Assembly (NCBI GenBank): GCA_012729015.1 | Contig: JAAYDY010000001.1 | Span: 1-64,000 of the forward strand | Direction of reading: 5' to 3' | DNA: 64,000 nucleotides | Source: Phycisphaerae bacterium | GTDB taxonomy: Bacteria > Planctomycetota > Phycisphaerae > FEN-1346 > JAACEH01 | In this document: one piece after another, positions 1 through 8,070 of the stretch | How the letters are laid out: every line of letters starts with the position of its first letter | Numbering within the stretch: position 1 is the stretch's first letter | Program-made: the position numbers and the translations under genes | The notes under the pieces: generated by a model | Told to the model about the DNA's origin: nothing | What the model saw: only the letters and a program-made list of their open reading frames with translations | Database searches by the model: none

Positions 1-128
1 GGTTGTCGGTCCATGTGCGGAGTTTGGCAAAACGCAGGCCGTCCTCACGCTCGACAACAGCCGTTCGGCTCGTCACCTGCCGCGGCAAAACGACCTCTGT
101 CGTGTTGCCAGAAAAATCGGGCACACCT

Positions 129-596
129 TCAGTCGCGCAGCCGCGCGGCGAGCCAGTCGATGTGGGTCATTTCCTCGGCGATGATGCGGTCGATGGCCTC
201 GCGGCCGCGGGCGTCGCCCAGCGCGCCGCGCGTGTCGCCGAAGAACGCAATGACGGATTTCTCCAACTCAATGGCCCGGCGCAGCAGCTCCCCGTCCGAC
301 CGGGCGGCCCCCGTGTCGTTCCACACCGCCCCGAGGTTCCGCCGGTCCGCCTCGGCCAGCACCTGCTCCAGACGGCGGCTCTGTTCGTCGCTCAACCCGC
401 CGCCGCTCGACTCGCCGGCCGCAAACAGCTCGCGCAACTGGCGGAACGCGCAGCCGTGCTCCACCTCCTGGTCGGCCAACTCGACGAACAGCGCCGCCAC
501 GTCCGGATCGCTCGCCGCCTCGGCGAACCGCCGATACGTCGCCTCGCCCGTCCGCTCCATCTGCTCGGCCAGATGCAGCACCTTCGAGAAACTCAT
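129..596 (-). CDS. Ferritin-like / rubrerythrin-type di-iron domain protein
   Basis: Predicted 155-residue helical protein of the ferritin-like superfamily. It carries two E-x-x-H pairs (E44-V-E-H47 and E142-M-T-H145) plus acidic residues in the first helix (around E11-E18) and E110/E112, the pattern used to bind a di-iron centre in rubrerythrin-like proteins. The C-terminal rubredoxin domain of classical rubrerythrin is absent. The ATG at 596 is preceded by a GGAAGG-type ribosome binding site. The gene starts 8 nt after the stop of the upstream metallo-hydrolase gene, so the two are probably co-transcribed. Family knowledge suggests oxidative-stress or iron handling; the substrate cannot be inferred. 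Confidence 0.75.
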   Translation of the reverse strand: MSFSKVLHLAEQMERTGEATYRRFAEAASDPDVAALFVELADQEVEHGCAFRQLRELFAAGESSGGGLSDEQSRRLEQVLAEADRRNLGAVWNDTGAARSDGELLRRAIELEKSVIAFFGDTRGALGDARGREAIDRIIAEEMTHIDWLAARLRD

Positions 597-604
597 GGTT
601 GCAC

Positions 605-1240
605 TCACCCTTCCTGCGGCTTGATGACCGTCAGGCCCTTGAACGTCTTCTTGAGCGTGGCGGCGTCGGCGTCGGTGCCGACGATGTCGCCGTAGTGCAT
701 CGGGATGACCACCTTGGCCCCGATGGCCTCGGCCGCGCGGGCCGCCTCGTCGCCCGTCATCACGTACGTGCCGCTCACGGGCAACAGCGCCACGTCCACC
801 GCCAGGCCCTTCATCTCCGGAATGCAGTCGGTGTCGCCGGCGTGGTAGATGCTCGTGCCGTCCGAGAGCCGCACCACGTACCCCACCCAGCCGCTGGCCT
901 TCGGGTGGAACTTCTTGTTCACGTTGTACGCCGCCACGGCCGTGACGCGGAGCGACTCGATTTCGACGGTCTGTCCCGCGGCAATCGGCAGCGCCACCGC
1001 CCCGGTCTCGCTGCGGACCTTCTCGGCCACGTCGGCCGGGCCCACAACCGTGGTCTCGGGCGTGCTCAGCCGGTTGACGTCGGCGGCGCTGTAGTGGTCG
1101 TAATGGCTGTGCGTGACCAGAACGACGTCCGCCCGCGGCAACCCCTCGGGCATCTTCCAGGGGTCGATGTAGACCTGCGTCGCGCCGTCCTCGATGCGGA
1201 ACGAATCGTGCCCGTACCAGTGAATGTGGCTGACGTTCAT
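605..1240 (-). CDS. Metallo-beta-lactamase fold hydrolase, UlaG-like
   Basis: A 211-residue MBL-fold protein. The signature THSHYDH sits at residues 43-49 (H44, H46, D48, H49). Further metal ligands are likely in HAGDTD (H133, D136) and PMHYGD (H182). The architecture matches the UlaG-like/L-ascorbate-6-phosphate-lactonase-like group of small cytosolic metal-dependent hydrolases, which also includes many uncharacterised archaeal-type proteins. The ATG at 1240 follows an AGGAGAC site. It is the first gene of a two-gene minus-strand unit with the ferritin-like protein. The specific substrate is unknown. Confidence 0.8.
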   Translation of the reverse strand: MNVSHIHWYGHDSFRIEDGATQVYIDPWKMPEGLPRADVVLVTHSHYDHYSAADVNRLSTPETTVVGPADVAEKVRSETGAVALPIAAGQTVEIESLRVTAVAAYNVNKKFHPKASGWVGYVVRLSDGTSIYHAGDTDCIPEMKGLAVDVALLPVSGTYVMTGDEAARAAEAIGAKVVIPMHYGDIVGTDADAATLKKTFKGLTVIKPQEG

Positions 1241-1536
1241 GGCTGTCTCCTGTCCGGCGGGCCGAGTGACCCGACAGTTGTACCACCCGACAATAAAGCA
1301 CAGATCCAGGACAATTTCACCCCAAAAACGCCGCGCCGAACCGCGTCAGGCCGGCCGCAGAGGCCACGACGCCATGGCCGCGCGAGGTCATCACTGTCGC
1401 GATCCCACAGGATCTCGGCTATCCGAGAGCAGGCATGAGGATATACTCCGGAGAGTCGCACCACCGGAAGGCGGCGTTTCGTTGACCGTGGCAGGCCGCG
1501 CCGGACTATCGACTCCGGGTACAGAAAGGATCCACC

Positions 1537-1809
1537 ATGAGGCTTCGGATCGTCCATCGTTTCCTGGGCGTGGCGGCAGCCCCGCTGATGATCGTCACAG
1601 CCGCCTGCGGCATGGTGCTGCTTTTCCGCAAGACAGGGATGTATGAACGCAACGGGGAGTTTCGGGAATTCATCCAGCGGCTGCACAACTTCGAGATCGT
1701 CGCACCTTACGTCGGCACGTTGGTCGCCGTGCTCATGATGGCCATCGCTGTCACCGGGGTGGCTCTGTGGTGGCAGTCGCACGCCCGACAGCGGAAGTCG
1801 CGTGGCTGA
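1537..1809 (+). CDS. Small membrane protein with two TM helices, PepSY-like
   Basis: A 90-residue protein with two hydrophobic segments (about residues 8-28 and 55-78) joined by a short polar loop and ending in a basic tail. The layout, a helix starting RIVHRFLG, a loop, then a helix ending in a WWQSHARQ-like tail, resembles the membrane anchor of PepSY-associated TM proteins, but no PepSY domain is present. The ATG follows AGAAAGGA. It stands alone between two minus-strand transcripts. Function is unknown. Confidence 0.55.
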   Translation: MRLRIVHRFLGVAAAPLMIVTAACGMVLLFRKTGMYERNGEFREFIQRLHNFEIVAPYVGTLVAVLMMAIAVTGVALWWQSHARQRKSRG

Positions 1810-1906
1810 TGCCAGGTGCGGCGTCACGCTCCTTCAGGCATGAAGGCAATGGGGCGGACGCCACGCACCCACCCCGGGTCCTCCACGCACACGAGCACGC
1901 CCCGCC

Positions 1907-2788
1907 CTATCGCCGTCGGCGGGCCAGGTACTGGAGCTTGTCGCGGCCGGCGCCGCACTCGGTGCAGCCCTGCTCGATCTTGCCCTGGCATTTGGTGCAC
2001 AGCATGTGCTGGCATTGGCTGCAATAGTACCCGACGATCGGGGCCAGGCCGGGTTTCGACAGCATGTCGCAGTATCCCATGTTGTAGCCGCACTTGTCGC
2101 AGACCACGCCGCTGGCGAGCGACTGCATGACGCCGGTCTTCTGCTTGGCGTCGTCGATCTCGTCGTCCTCGGCGTCGCGGTGGTGCCAGGTGATGTACTG
2201 ATCGGGACCGATCCGGGCGACGAAGTGCAGAAGCTGCTCGCCCTGGCGAGCGACCAGGATGCGAAGCATCTGCTCGCCCTTGGCCATCAGAACGCTCATG
2301 CGGTCCATGCCGACCGCCGCGTCCCGCTGCACGCACGAGACCACCATGTCGCAGATGAGTTCTTCGCCGGCCTCGCGCGGCTGGCGCTCCGGCGGCAGAC
2401 GCCACGCCTTGGCCCACTTGTCGGCCTCGTCGAGCATGGCCTCGCGCGTCACCTCCGGCAACCGCCCCACCGTCTGCTTGATGGCCTCTTCCATCAGGAA
2501 CATGTCCGTGCCGGTCCAGATGATCAACGCCCGGTCCGTCGACCGCGGGATGAAGACCGTGCGGCCGCATTCGCTGCAACGCCCGTGCCGGCCGCCGGCG
2601 TCGTCCGGAGCCGTCAGCTTCTTGCCGCACTTGCACGTCACCACAATGCCCATAGGGTCGCCCTCGCGCCAGATGTTGTCGTACAGCCCGCGTGCGATGC
2701 AGATATGGTTCCCCAGCGGGCCCCAGCCCAGCCCGCCGCTCACGGGGAAGTGGCGGCGGCCACACAGCTTACAGAAATGTGACCGCAT
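1907..2788 (-). CDS. Multi-zinc-ribbon protein of unknown function
   Basis: A 293-residue protein with zinc-binding cysteine pairs at both ends. The N-terminus has CKLCGRRH, then C-K-C and CSECG knuckles around residues 50-75. The C-terminus has CDKCGYNMGYC followed by CSQCQHMLC, C-Q and CTECG. Between them lies a 140-residue region without Cys clusters. No enzyme motif was recognised. The longer reading frame upstream has an earlier GTG/ATG, but ATG 2788 begins directly with the cysteine knuckle and is preferred. Double zinc-ribbon modules often mediate protein or nucleic-acid contacts; that role is inference here. Confidence 0.6.
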   Translation of the reverse strand: MRSHFCKLCGRRHFPVSGGLGWGPLGNHICIARGLYDNIWREGDPMGIVVTCKCGKKLTAPDDAGGRHGRCSECGRTVFIPRSTDRALIIWTGTDMFLMEEAIKQTVGRLPEVTREAMLDEADKWAKAWRLPPERQPREAGEELICDMVVSCVQRDAAVGMDRMSVLMAKGEQMLRILVARQGEQLLHFVARIGPDQYITWHHRDAEDDEIDDAKQKTGVMQSLASGVVCDKCGYNMGYCDMLSKPGLAPIVGYYCSQCQHMLCTKCQGKIEQGCTECGAGRDKLQYLARRRR

Positions 2789-2829
2789 TCTAGCACTCCC
2801 ACCGCGCCCCGTGCAACCCCAAAATCGCA

Positions 2830-3388
2830 CCGGACCGATGGATTTGGCCCACACCAGTTGCCCAGGCCGCCATTCTGCGGCTGCCGCCCCTGCCGCACGT
2901 TCCCCGCCTCATCCCGCAACGGGTCCACCCAGTTCGATCCCGTCCCCGTCGGCGTTCAGCACGCCCCGATGGAACGCCGCCAGCCGGTTCAACCCGTCGT
3001 ACCCGTCGTAGTGCGTCGTCCCCGCGCCGCTCGTGTCGCTGGCACGATACAGTTCGCTCAGCGACGAAGCCAGTTCGTTCTTCCGGTACAGCCGGTTCGA
3101 GTTGTAGTCGTACCGGTACGTGTACCGGTCCTTCACCGTCGGCGTGCCGCCCGTGTCCTGCCACGTCTGGTCCACCACCCGGCCGAACCGGTCCAGCCCC
3201 GGATACGTGCCGCCCGACCCGTACACCAGGTCCAGACCCCCCGACACCGCCGGATGACCCACCTTCACAATCGTCCCGGCGCCCAGGTACGTGTACTCGG
3301 CAAACTTCACCGAGTCCGCCAACGCCGTCGTCCCGGCCTCCGCCGAAGCTATCGTCCGAACCCGATTCAGCCGCACGCCGCTATCGAC
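2830..3388 (-). pseudogene. RHS/YD-repeat protein remnant
   Basis: The minus-strand translation between about 3376 and 2909 contains typical YD-repeat language: Y-P-G-L-D-R-F-G-R-V, then YTYRYDYNSNRLYRKNEL, then YDGYDGLNRL. This frame stops at 2909, while the expected continuation (LRDEAGNVRQ, LGNWCG) lies in another frame down to about 2830. An in-frame stop lies just 5' (3389-3391), and no signal peptide, toxin tip or RHS core is present. This is therefore a frameshifted fragment of an RHS repeat-containing wall protein, not an intact gene. RHS genes are commonly rearranged, which fits the accessory character of this stretch. Confidence 0.7.
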
Positions 3389-3622
3389 TCAACCCTTACA
3401 CCGCCCGCGCGCCGCCCCATGAACCAGCGGACCATCCCCGCAAGGAGATGATCCGCTTTCGTCATCAAGAATGCAACGGCCTTTCACGGTGAGTCCACGA
3501 GAAGGCGTGGAGCCACCTCACGCGCACAGCCCCAGGTCGCGCGCCCTCGGCACACCTTGGTCCCCGACTTCGTCGGGGCCTTCAAGGTGTGGCACCCGGC
3601 CTCCACTCATGCCATCTACCCG

Positions 3623-4150
3623 CTACGGCTTGCGGCGCCCAACATACTCCTCAACCAACTCCGCTGCGGGCACACGGCGGCCGTCCACCACAACATGCGG
3701 CACAGCCTTGGTCTCCACGGCGACAACATGCCACCGCCTCTTCTCCGGATCACAATCATATATCACACGTATTTCGTGTAACCGTTCATTATACTCGTAG
3801 ACAATGTGCGACATGAAGTATGCCATGTTGCACGCACCGCCACCAGGCACGGGCCCGAAGGTGATGCTGATCAGGGATGAACTCGGCTGCTTGCGTAACG
3901 ACCATCCAATGCCCAGTTCTCGCTGGTCGGAATCTAAGAACCGCACCTCCCTGACATCTACGGCAGCAAGGTCCAATTGCCCATCGATCGTCCCGAGTTG
4001 GATTGTTATCTCCTCGTCCATACGGAACCCGGTGCTACCCATCACGTTCAACTCGTGCGGCGATTCCGGAGACGCCTCCGCACAGCCGCCCATCAGGACA
4101 CCTATCCACACCCATGTTACAGCTACGTGTCTTGCGCGTGAACCGACCAT
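3623..4150 (-). CDS. Small lipoprotein of unknown function
   Basis: A 175-residue protein with a Sec/lipoprotein signal: basic start, hydrophobic stretch VAVTWVWIGVLMGG and a lipobox Cys. The body has a central region with W-S-L-R-K and a C-terminal half rich in beta-type residues, ending in a basic tail. Start 4150 is preferred over 4171 because AGAGGAG lies at good spacing before it. The C-terminal pattern D-x-x-x-x-x-RWHVVAVET resembles RWQVDRIET in the neighbouring lipoprotein (4523-5011), so the two may be distant paralogues. The repeat cluster lies immediately upstream. Confidence 0.55.
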   Translation of the reverse strand: MVGSRARHVAVTWVWIGVLMGGCAEASPESPHELNVMGSTGFRMDEEITIQLGTIDGQLDLAAVDVREVRFLDSDQRELGIGWSLRKQPSSSLISITFGPVPGGGACNMAYFMSHIVYEYNERLHEIRVIYDCDPEKRRWHVVAVETKAVPHVVVDGRRVPAAELVEEYVGRRKP

Positions 4151-4196
4151 GTTCTGAACTCCTCTGTTCATCCCCTGAAGTACAAAGCCAAGCGCT

Positions 4197-4271
4197 GGGC
4201 CATCGGGGACGGGCCATCGGGGGCCATCGGGGACGGGGGCCATCGGGGACGGGCCATCGGGGACAGTATAC
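4197..4271. repeat. Tandem GCCATCGGGGAC array ending in GGGGACAGTATACT
   Basis: Several imperfect copies of GGGCCATCGGGGAC run head to tail, and the last is followed by AGTATACT. The same CCATCGGGGACAGTATACT end occurs again at about 5086-5105, and a diverged form at 7464-7478. It lies directly upstream of the lipoprotein gene that starts at 4150. Confidence 0.8.
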
Positions 4272-4421
4272 TGATTTCCAAGCCCATGCGACGGGTCCGG
4301 ACGCCCCCCTGCCCACGGTGCCGCACTCTGAACGATTCCTGACCACCGGCACGGCGGGCAAGACCCGCCGTGGCACGTTCACAGAGCCGCCCCTTCCCCC
4401 GTATCCGCCAGGCCACCCGCC
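4253..4421. repeat. 168-bp direct repeat, copy 1
   Basis: This block, from GCCATCGGGGACAGTATACTGAT to GGCCACCCGCC, is repeated almost base for base at 5085-5252, with only a few substitutions and single-base indels. It contains the internal palindrome ACGGCGGGCAAGACCCGCCGT (about 4351-4371). The two copies bracket the lipoprotein gene 4523-5011. Confidence 0.85.
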
Positions 4422-4522
4422 CAGTGGTGCGACGCATTTACCCTCGCCGCCACACGTCACCCGCCCTCGGCACACTTTGGCGCCGGCTGCGCCGCCGCTC
4501 CAGAGTGGCACCCGGCTGTATT

Positions 4523-5011
4523 TCAGTCTGGTACCAAGGCGGCGGGATGCCATATCGTATCCCACACATAGGCATTACCTCCTGCCGCACTGTGGTACAT
4601 GGTTTCGATCCGATCTACTTGCCATCGGTCTTCCTCGCCATCCTCCGTAAATGCATGCACCCTGAAATTCCTACCGTCCTGTGCCAGCACGCCGACATAG
4701 CCATGATACACCGGCTTCTCCATCTGAATGTACTGGGGTTGCCGCTCCCACTCAACGCGCGGATCCCTATAGACCGGAACGGAGTCCGCAGTCTGCTGGC
4801 TGATGGCAACAACGTGGCTGCTCAATAATTCATCCTCGATCCCAACGTGCAGGCGCAATGCGTCTCGAACCACCACCTCAAGGGAGCCCTTCAACCGCTC
4901 TTCTCGTAGTTCCGCCGACGATGAACTGGCTCCCTCGCCGTTCGAACATGACAAGCAGGACAACGCCAGAACCACACACATCGTGTCCACCCGACATCTT
5001 GCCACATGCAT
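4523..5011 (-). CDS. Small lipoprotein of unknown function, bracketed by direct repeats
   Basis: A 162-residue protein with a lipoprotein signal (MHVARCRVDTMCVVLAL, then L-S-C-L-S-C with the lipobox Cys) and a serine-rich linker. The rest is soluble, with no recognised domain. ATG 5011 follows an AGGGGGA ribosome site; the longer upstream frame runs through repeat DNA and is rejected. The gene sits between two copies of a 168-bp direct repeat. It may be a distant paralogue of the lipoprotein at 3623-4150, judging from the shared R-W-x-V-x-x-(V/I)-E-T near the C-terminus. Confidence 0.55.
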   Translation of the reverse strand: MHVARCRVDTMCVVLALSCLSCSNGEGASSSSAELREERLKGSLEVVVRDALRLHVGIEDELLSSHVVAISQQTADSVPVYRDPRVEWERQPQYIQMEKPVYHGYVGVLAQDGRNFRVHAFTEDGEEDRWQVDRIETMYHSAAGGNAYVWDTIWHPAALVPD

Positions 5012-5084
5012 GTCTATCCCCCTGACAATAAGGCTTTGTGGGTATTCCGCGAATACAGCTACTGTTTCTCCGCCATCGGGGACA

Positions 5085-5252
5085 GCCATCGGGGACAGTA
5101 TACTGATCCAAGCCCATGCGACGGGTCCGGACGCCCCCCCTGCCCACGGTGCCGCACTCTGAACGATTCCTGACCACCGGCACGGCGGGCAAGACCCGCC
5201 GTGGCACATTCACAGAGCCGCCCCTTCCCCCGTATCCGCCCGGCCACCCGCC
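5085..5252. repeat. 168-bp direct repeat, copy 2
   Basis: Second copy of the block at 4253-4421, including the CCATCGGGGACAGTATACT end and the GGCGGGCAAGACCCGCC palindrome. The 330-bp gap between the lipoprotein start (5011) and the sialidase-like gene end (5342) is almost entirely this repeat plus a short P4-like motif (GCCCCTCGACTGTGCTCGGG at 5271-5290). No gene was seen in the gap. Confidence 0.85.
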
Positions 5253-5341
5253 ACCCTCTGGCGCCGGCTGCGCCCCTCGACTGTGCTCGGGCCAAGCCGT
5301 CGCTCCACAATGGCACGTGGGATCCGGCTTGTTGGCCATGC

Positions 5342-6388
5342 TCATTCATTCTCCATCACGAAGTCCGACATCCGCAGGGAGTATCCCCGGATATGCCCTT
5401 TGGGGGCGTTGTCCACAATGTAGTTGACGATGTAAACCTCCCCGTCGTCAAACTGCGCCCAGCCCGAGTAACCGGTGTCGCTCGCCGGAGAGCGATCAAA
5501 GTCGATCGGCAGGATGCGCGTGTGCGCCTCGTCGCGTGTGCCGGCAAGAGCGGATGCCTTGTCCGTCAGTGCGGCAAAGAAGTTCTGCGTCCACCATCCC
5601 GTCCATCCTTTGCCGCCCTGCATGAAGCGGTGCGTGATCAGGATGTCCCCGTTCTGAAGGCGGCCGGCAACGGGACGATGACACCCCGGAATTGGAAACG
5701 CGATCACGTCCCCCCAGCTCTCGCCACGGTCAGTCGAGATCGTCTTGTAGCAGTTCCATCCCTGTCCGGAGTTCTCGCGGTGAAAAGCAACAAGCTTGTC
5801 GTCGATCGGCAGAATCGAGGCCTCGCACAGGTTAAGCCCCTCGTGACGGGCCACGGTTACAGGTCCGATCCACGATGATCCCTGATTGTCCGAATACCAC
5901 AGTCGCTGCACAAGATAGCCGAAATCCCGGTCGTGGTAGTGGCACGATAGAATCCAGCGACCGTCCGCCAGCTCCAGCAACTTGTCGGGGACAATGCCCA
6001 TGGCCGGAGTCTCAACAGGGTCAGACCACGTGCGGCCCTCGTCGTCGCTGAAGAACAAGTAGTTCCTGCACTGCTCCGGTGCGGCGCTCGCCTCCCGTGC
6101 GAACAGTTTGTCGACCAGAACGACCACTCTGCCATCGCGAAGACACGTGATTCGCGGGCAGTTCCAGTGCACTGGGAGACCGTGCGTAGGTTCCGTGAGT
6201 CCTCGCTTTGGCGTCCATGTCCGCCCGCGATCGGTTGACTCGGTCAGAACGATCCGGGTGTAGGACCGGTCACCGTGGTGCGTGCATTCTGAGAACACAC
6301 ATACGAGCTTGCCCAAGGGCGTTAGCGCAACGTCGGGCCACGCTTCGTAGATGCTGTCGTCCCTGCTGACCAGATACCTTGCGATCAC
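5342..6388 (-). CDS. BNR/Asp-box sialidase-family beta-propeller protein
   Basis: A 348-residue protein with four Asp-box motifs: STDRGRTW at 51-58, SDDEGRTW at 114-121, SDNQGSSW at 166-173 and STDRGESW at 218-225. This places it in the BNR sialidase superfamily (six-bladed propeller). There is no signal peptide and no obvious F/Y-R-I-P motif of classical GH33 sialidases, so a secreted exo-sialidase role is not proven; an intracellular glycoside hydrolase or lyase acting on an imported sugar is possible. The GTG start (6388) overlaps the stop of the lyase gene by 4 nt, implying translational coupling. The neighbour supports a link to sialic-acid-like substrates. Confidence 0.7.
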   Translation of the reverse strand: MIARYLVSRDDSIYEAWPDVALTPLGKLVCVFSECTHHGDRSYTRIVLTESTDRGRTWTPKRGLTEPTHGLPVHWNCPRITCLRDGRVVVLVDKLFAREASAAPEQCRNYLFFSDDEGRTWSDPVETPAMGIVPDKLLELADGRWILSCHYHDRDFGYLVQRLWYSDNQGSSWIGPVTVARHEGLNLCEASILPIDDKLVAFHRENSGQGWNCYKTISTDRGESWGDVIAFPIPGCHRPVAGRLQNGDILITHRFMQGGKGWTGWWTQNFFAALTDKASALAGTRDEAHTRILPIDFDRSPASDTGYSGWAQFDDGEVYIVNYIVDNAPKGHIRGYSLRMSDFVMENE

Positions 6389-7296
6389 CTCTTGCTCCAG
6401 ACCAGAGACTCGATGTGACTGAGTTCCTGAAAGAATCGTTCTTCTTCCTGCGGGGAAAGGGCCGCGATCGGTAGGCGCGTTGGTCCGCAGTCCACACCGG
6501 CAAACTTCATGCTGGCCTTGTTCGCACGCAGTCCGCCGAACCGTTTCAAGAGGGCAATATACTGTACTGCTTGAGCCTGATATCTTCTGGCACTTTCCAT
6601 ATCGCCATCACGAAGAGCCGCCCACATCGTCGTGTAGTGGGGCGCAAGGTTGTTGTAGGTGGAACCGACGGCAACCGTTGCACCCGTCGCAATCGCCGAG
6701 AGCAGCATTTCGTCGCGACCAAACATCATTGTGAAGCGGTGGCGGAAGGTCGTAAGGCATAGCTGGTACTCGTCCAGGGATTCAGAAGTGTACTTGAGGC
6801 CGGCCAACGTCGGCAGGCGCGACTCGGCCTTGGACAGGAAATCGAACATCGAAACGGTGACGCCGGTCAGTGCGGGGATGTGGTAGTAGAACAGTGGAAG
6901 GCCAGGGGCGGAAGCGGCAACGTGGGCGCACCATTCGACCAGTGTATCCGTGCCATCCGGTTTGAAATAGGAGGGCGGGGTCAGGGCAATGGCAGCCGCG
7001 CCAACACTGGCAGCGTGTTCAGCAAGCCGACATGCGTTGGCAAGACAGTTGTCCCCGACATGAACGATTGCCGGCAAGCGTTCGTCCAGGGCCTCGATGA
7101 ATGCCTGGCTTACCTTCATTCGCTCATCAATGGTGAGAGACGCGAACTCACCGGTGGTTCCACAGGCAAGAATGCCCTTTACGCCATTACCTATGAGAAA
7201 CCGCGCATAGTCTGGTATGCAGTCGAGATTGAGACTGGCATCGTCATGCATGGGCGTAAAGACCGCTGCGATCAGACCTTCGAATTCAGTATGCAT
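6385..7296 (-). CDS. N-acetylneuraminate lyase / DHDPS-family aldolase
   Basis: A 303-residue class I aldolase of the DapA/NanA family. Visible landmarks are the carboxylate-binding GTTGE at residues 46-50, YYHIPALTG with the catalytic tyrosine near Y138, and the Schiff-base lysine K168 in AGLKYTSE. The Y-x-I-P-A-L-T/S-G pattern is the one seen in NanA-type lyases, which split N-acetylneuraminate into ManNAc and pyruvate. Pyruvate aldolases for other sugar acids share this fold, so substrate is inferred. ATG 7296 gives the family length; the much longer frame upstream has no homology. It is the first gene of a coupled pair with the BNR protein. Confidence 0.75.
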   Translation of the reverse strand: MHTEFEGLIAAVFTPMHDDASLNLDCIPDYARFLIGNGVKGILACGTTGEFASLTIDERMKVSQAFIEALDERLPAIVHVGDNCLANACRLAEHAASVGAAAIALTPPSYFKPDGTDTLVEWCAHVAASAPGLPLFYYHIPALTGVTVSMFDFLSKAESRLPTLAGLKYTSESLDEYQLCLTTFRHRFTMMFGRDEMLLSAIATGATVAVGSTYNNLAPHYTTMWAALRDGDMESARRYQAQAVQYIALLKRFGGLRANKASMKFAGVDCGPTRLPIAALSPQEEERFFQELSHIESLVWSKR

Positions 7297-8070
7297 ATCG
7301 TTCTCACTTGGGCCAACGTGTCGCGTAACGGCCTTCTCGTGGAGCATGGACGTCTTGAGCAACAGTGGCACAATAGGGCCGTCTTGCCAAGTCGCACGTC
7401 GCCGCTCTGCGGCCTGCTTCGGGTGACCTGGCGAGGACTGCTTCTCGCCAGCCGATGGACTATCGCGGACAGTATACCAGTTTCCCCTCCCGTGGTATGC
7501 CCCCCGGGCCCACGCGGGATGAGGCTCGCTCGTCGGACGTTGTCCACTCGTTCCCTGCGGGCAACTCGCAGGCGACCCGGTCCGACGGTCGAAGGTCGCA
7601 ACCATGAGGGAGAGCCTGCCCCTGCCCTCCCCACCGACGCCATGGTCCGCCAATCGCGCGTCATGGGCCTGCAGGACATCCCCGCACCCGGCCGGGCAAC
7701 CGCAACGTCCCGCGTGGGTCCGGGGGACCACCCTACCCGCTCTCACCGGCCTGGCCTCCACGAGGCCACCTTCGACAATGACGCCAAACAAGAGGGCGCA
7801 CTCCGGTCTGCCCCTCTTGCACTCGGCCCAGAAGGCACCCCGACCGTTGACCGGCACAGTACCCCGCCCACCCCTGTGCGTCAACAGGAATGGGGCGAGT
7901 CCCCGTCGTTGACCCTGCCGCCGCCGCCCGGCCGCACGCCGGCCGGTCTCCGCCGCCATGCCCTCCACCTGCTCCAACGGGCGATTCTGGCGAATTCCGG
8001 TTGCCAAAACCCGCCGCGGGGGCGACAATGGAAGTGTGAGGGTTGACCCAGCTATCCGGAGGCCACCGCT
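7297..8070. other. 774-bp gap without a recognisable gene
   Basis: None of the long frames here shows family motifs or a convincing ribosome site. The stretch holds a diverged GCGGACAGTATACC motif (about 7464-7478) and one copy of the CGCGTGGGTCCGGGGGACC palindrome family (about 7711-7736). It must also contain the promoters of the divergent lyase and pseudopilin genes; no good sigma-70 match was seen. Confidence 0.6.

Noticed and set aside
1..128. Partial gene at the left edge
   Set aside because: Frames entering the window are Arg/Ala-rich and pass antisense through the ferritin-like gene; no recognisable protein.
4197..4271. Possible CRISPR array
   Set aside because: Units are adjacent without unique spacers and vary in length; this is a tandem repeat.
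7272..7679. 135-codon minus-strand frame upstream of the lyase
   Set aside because: No ribosome site, no homology, overlaps the lyase start and a repeat motif.
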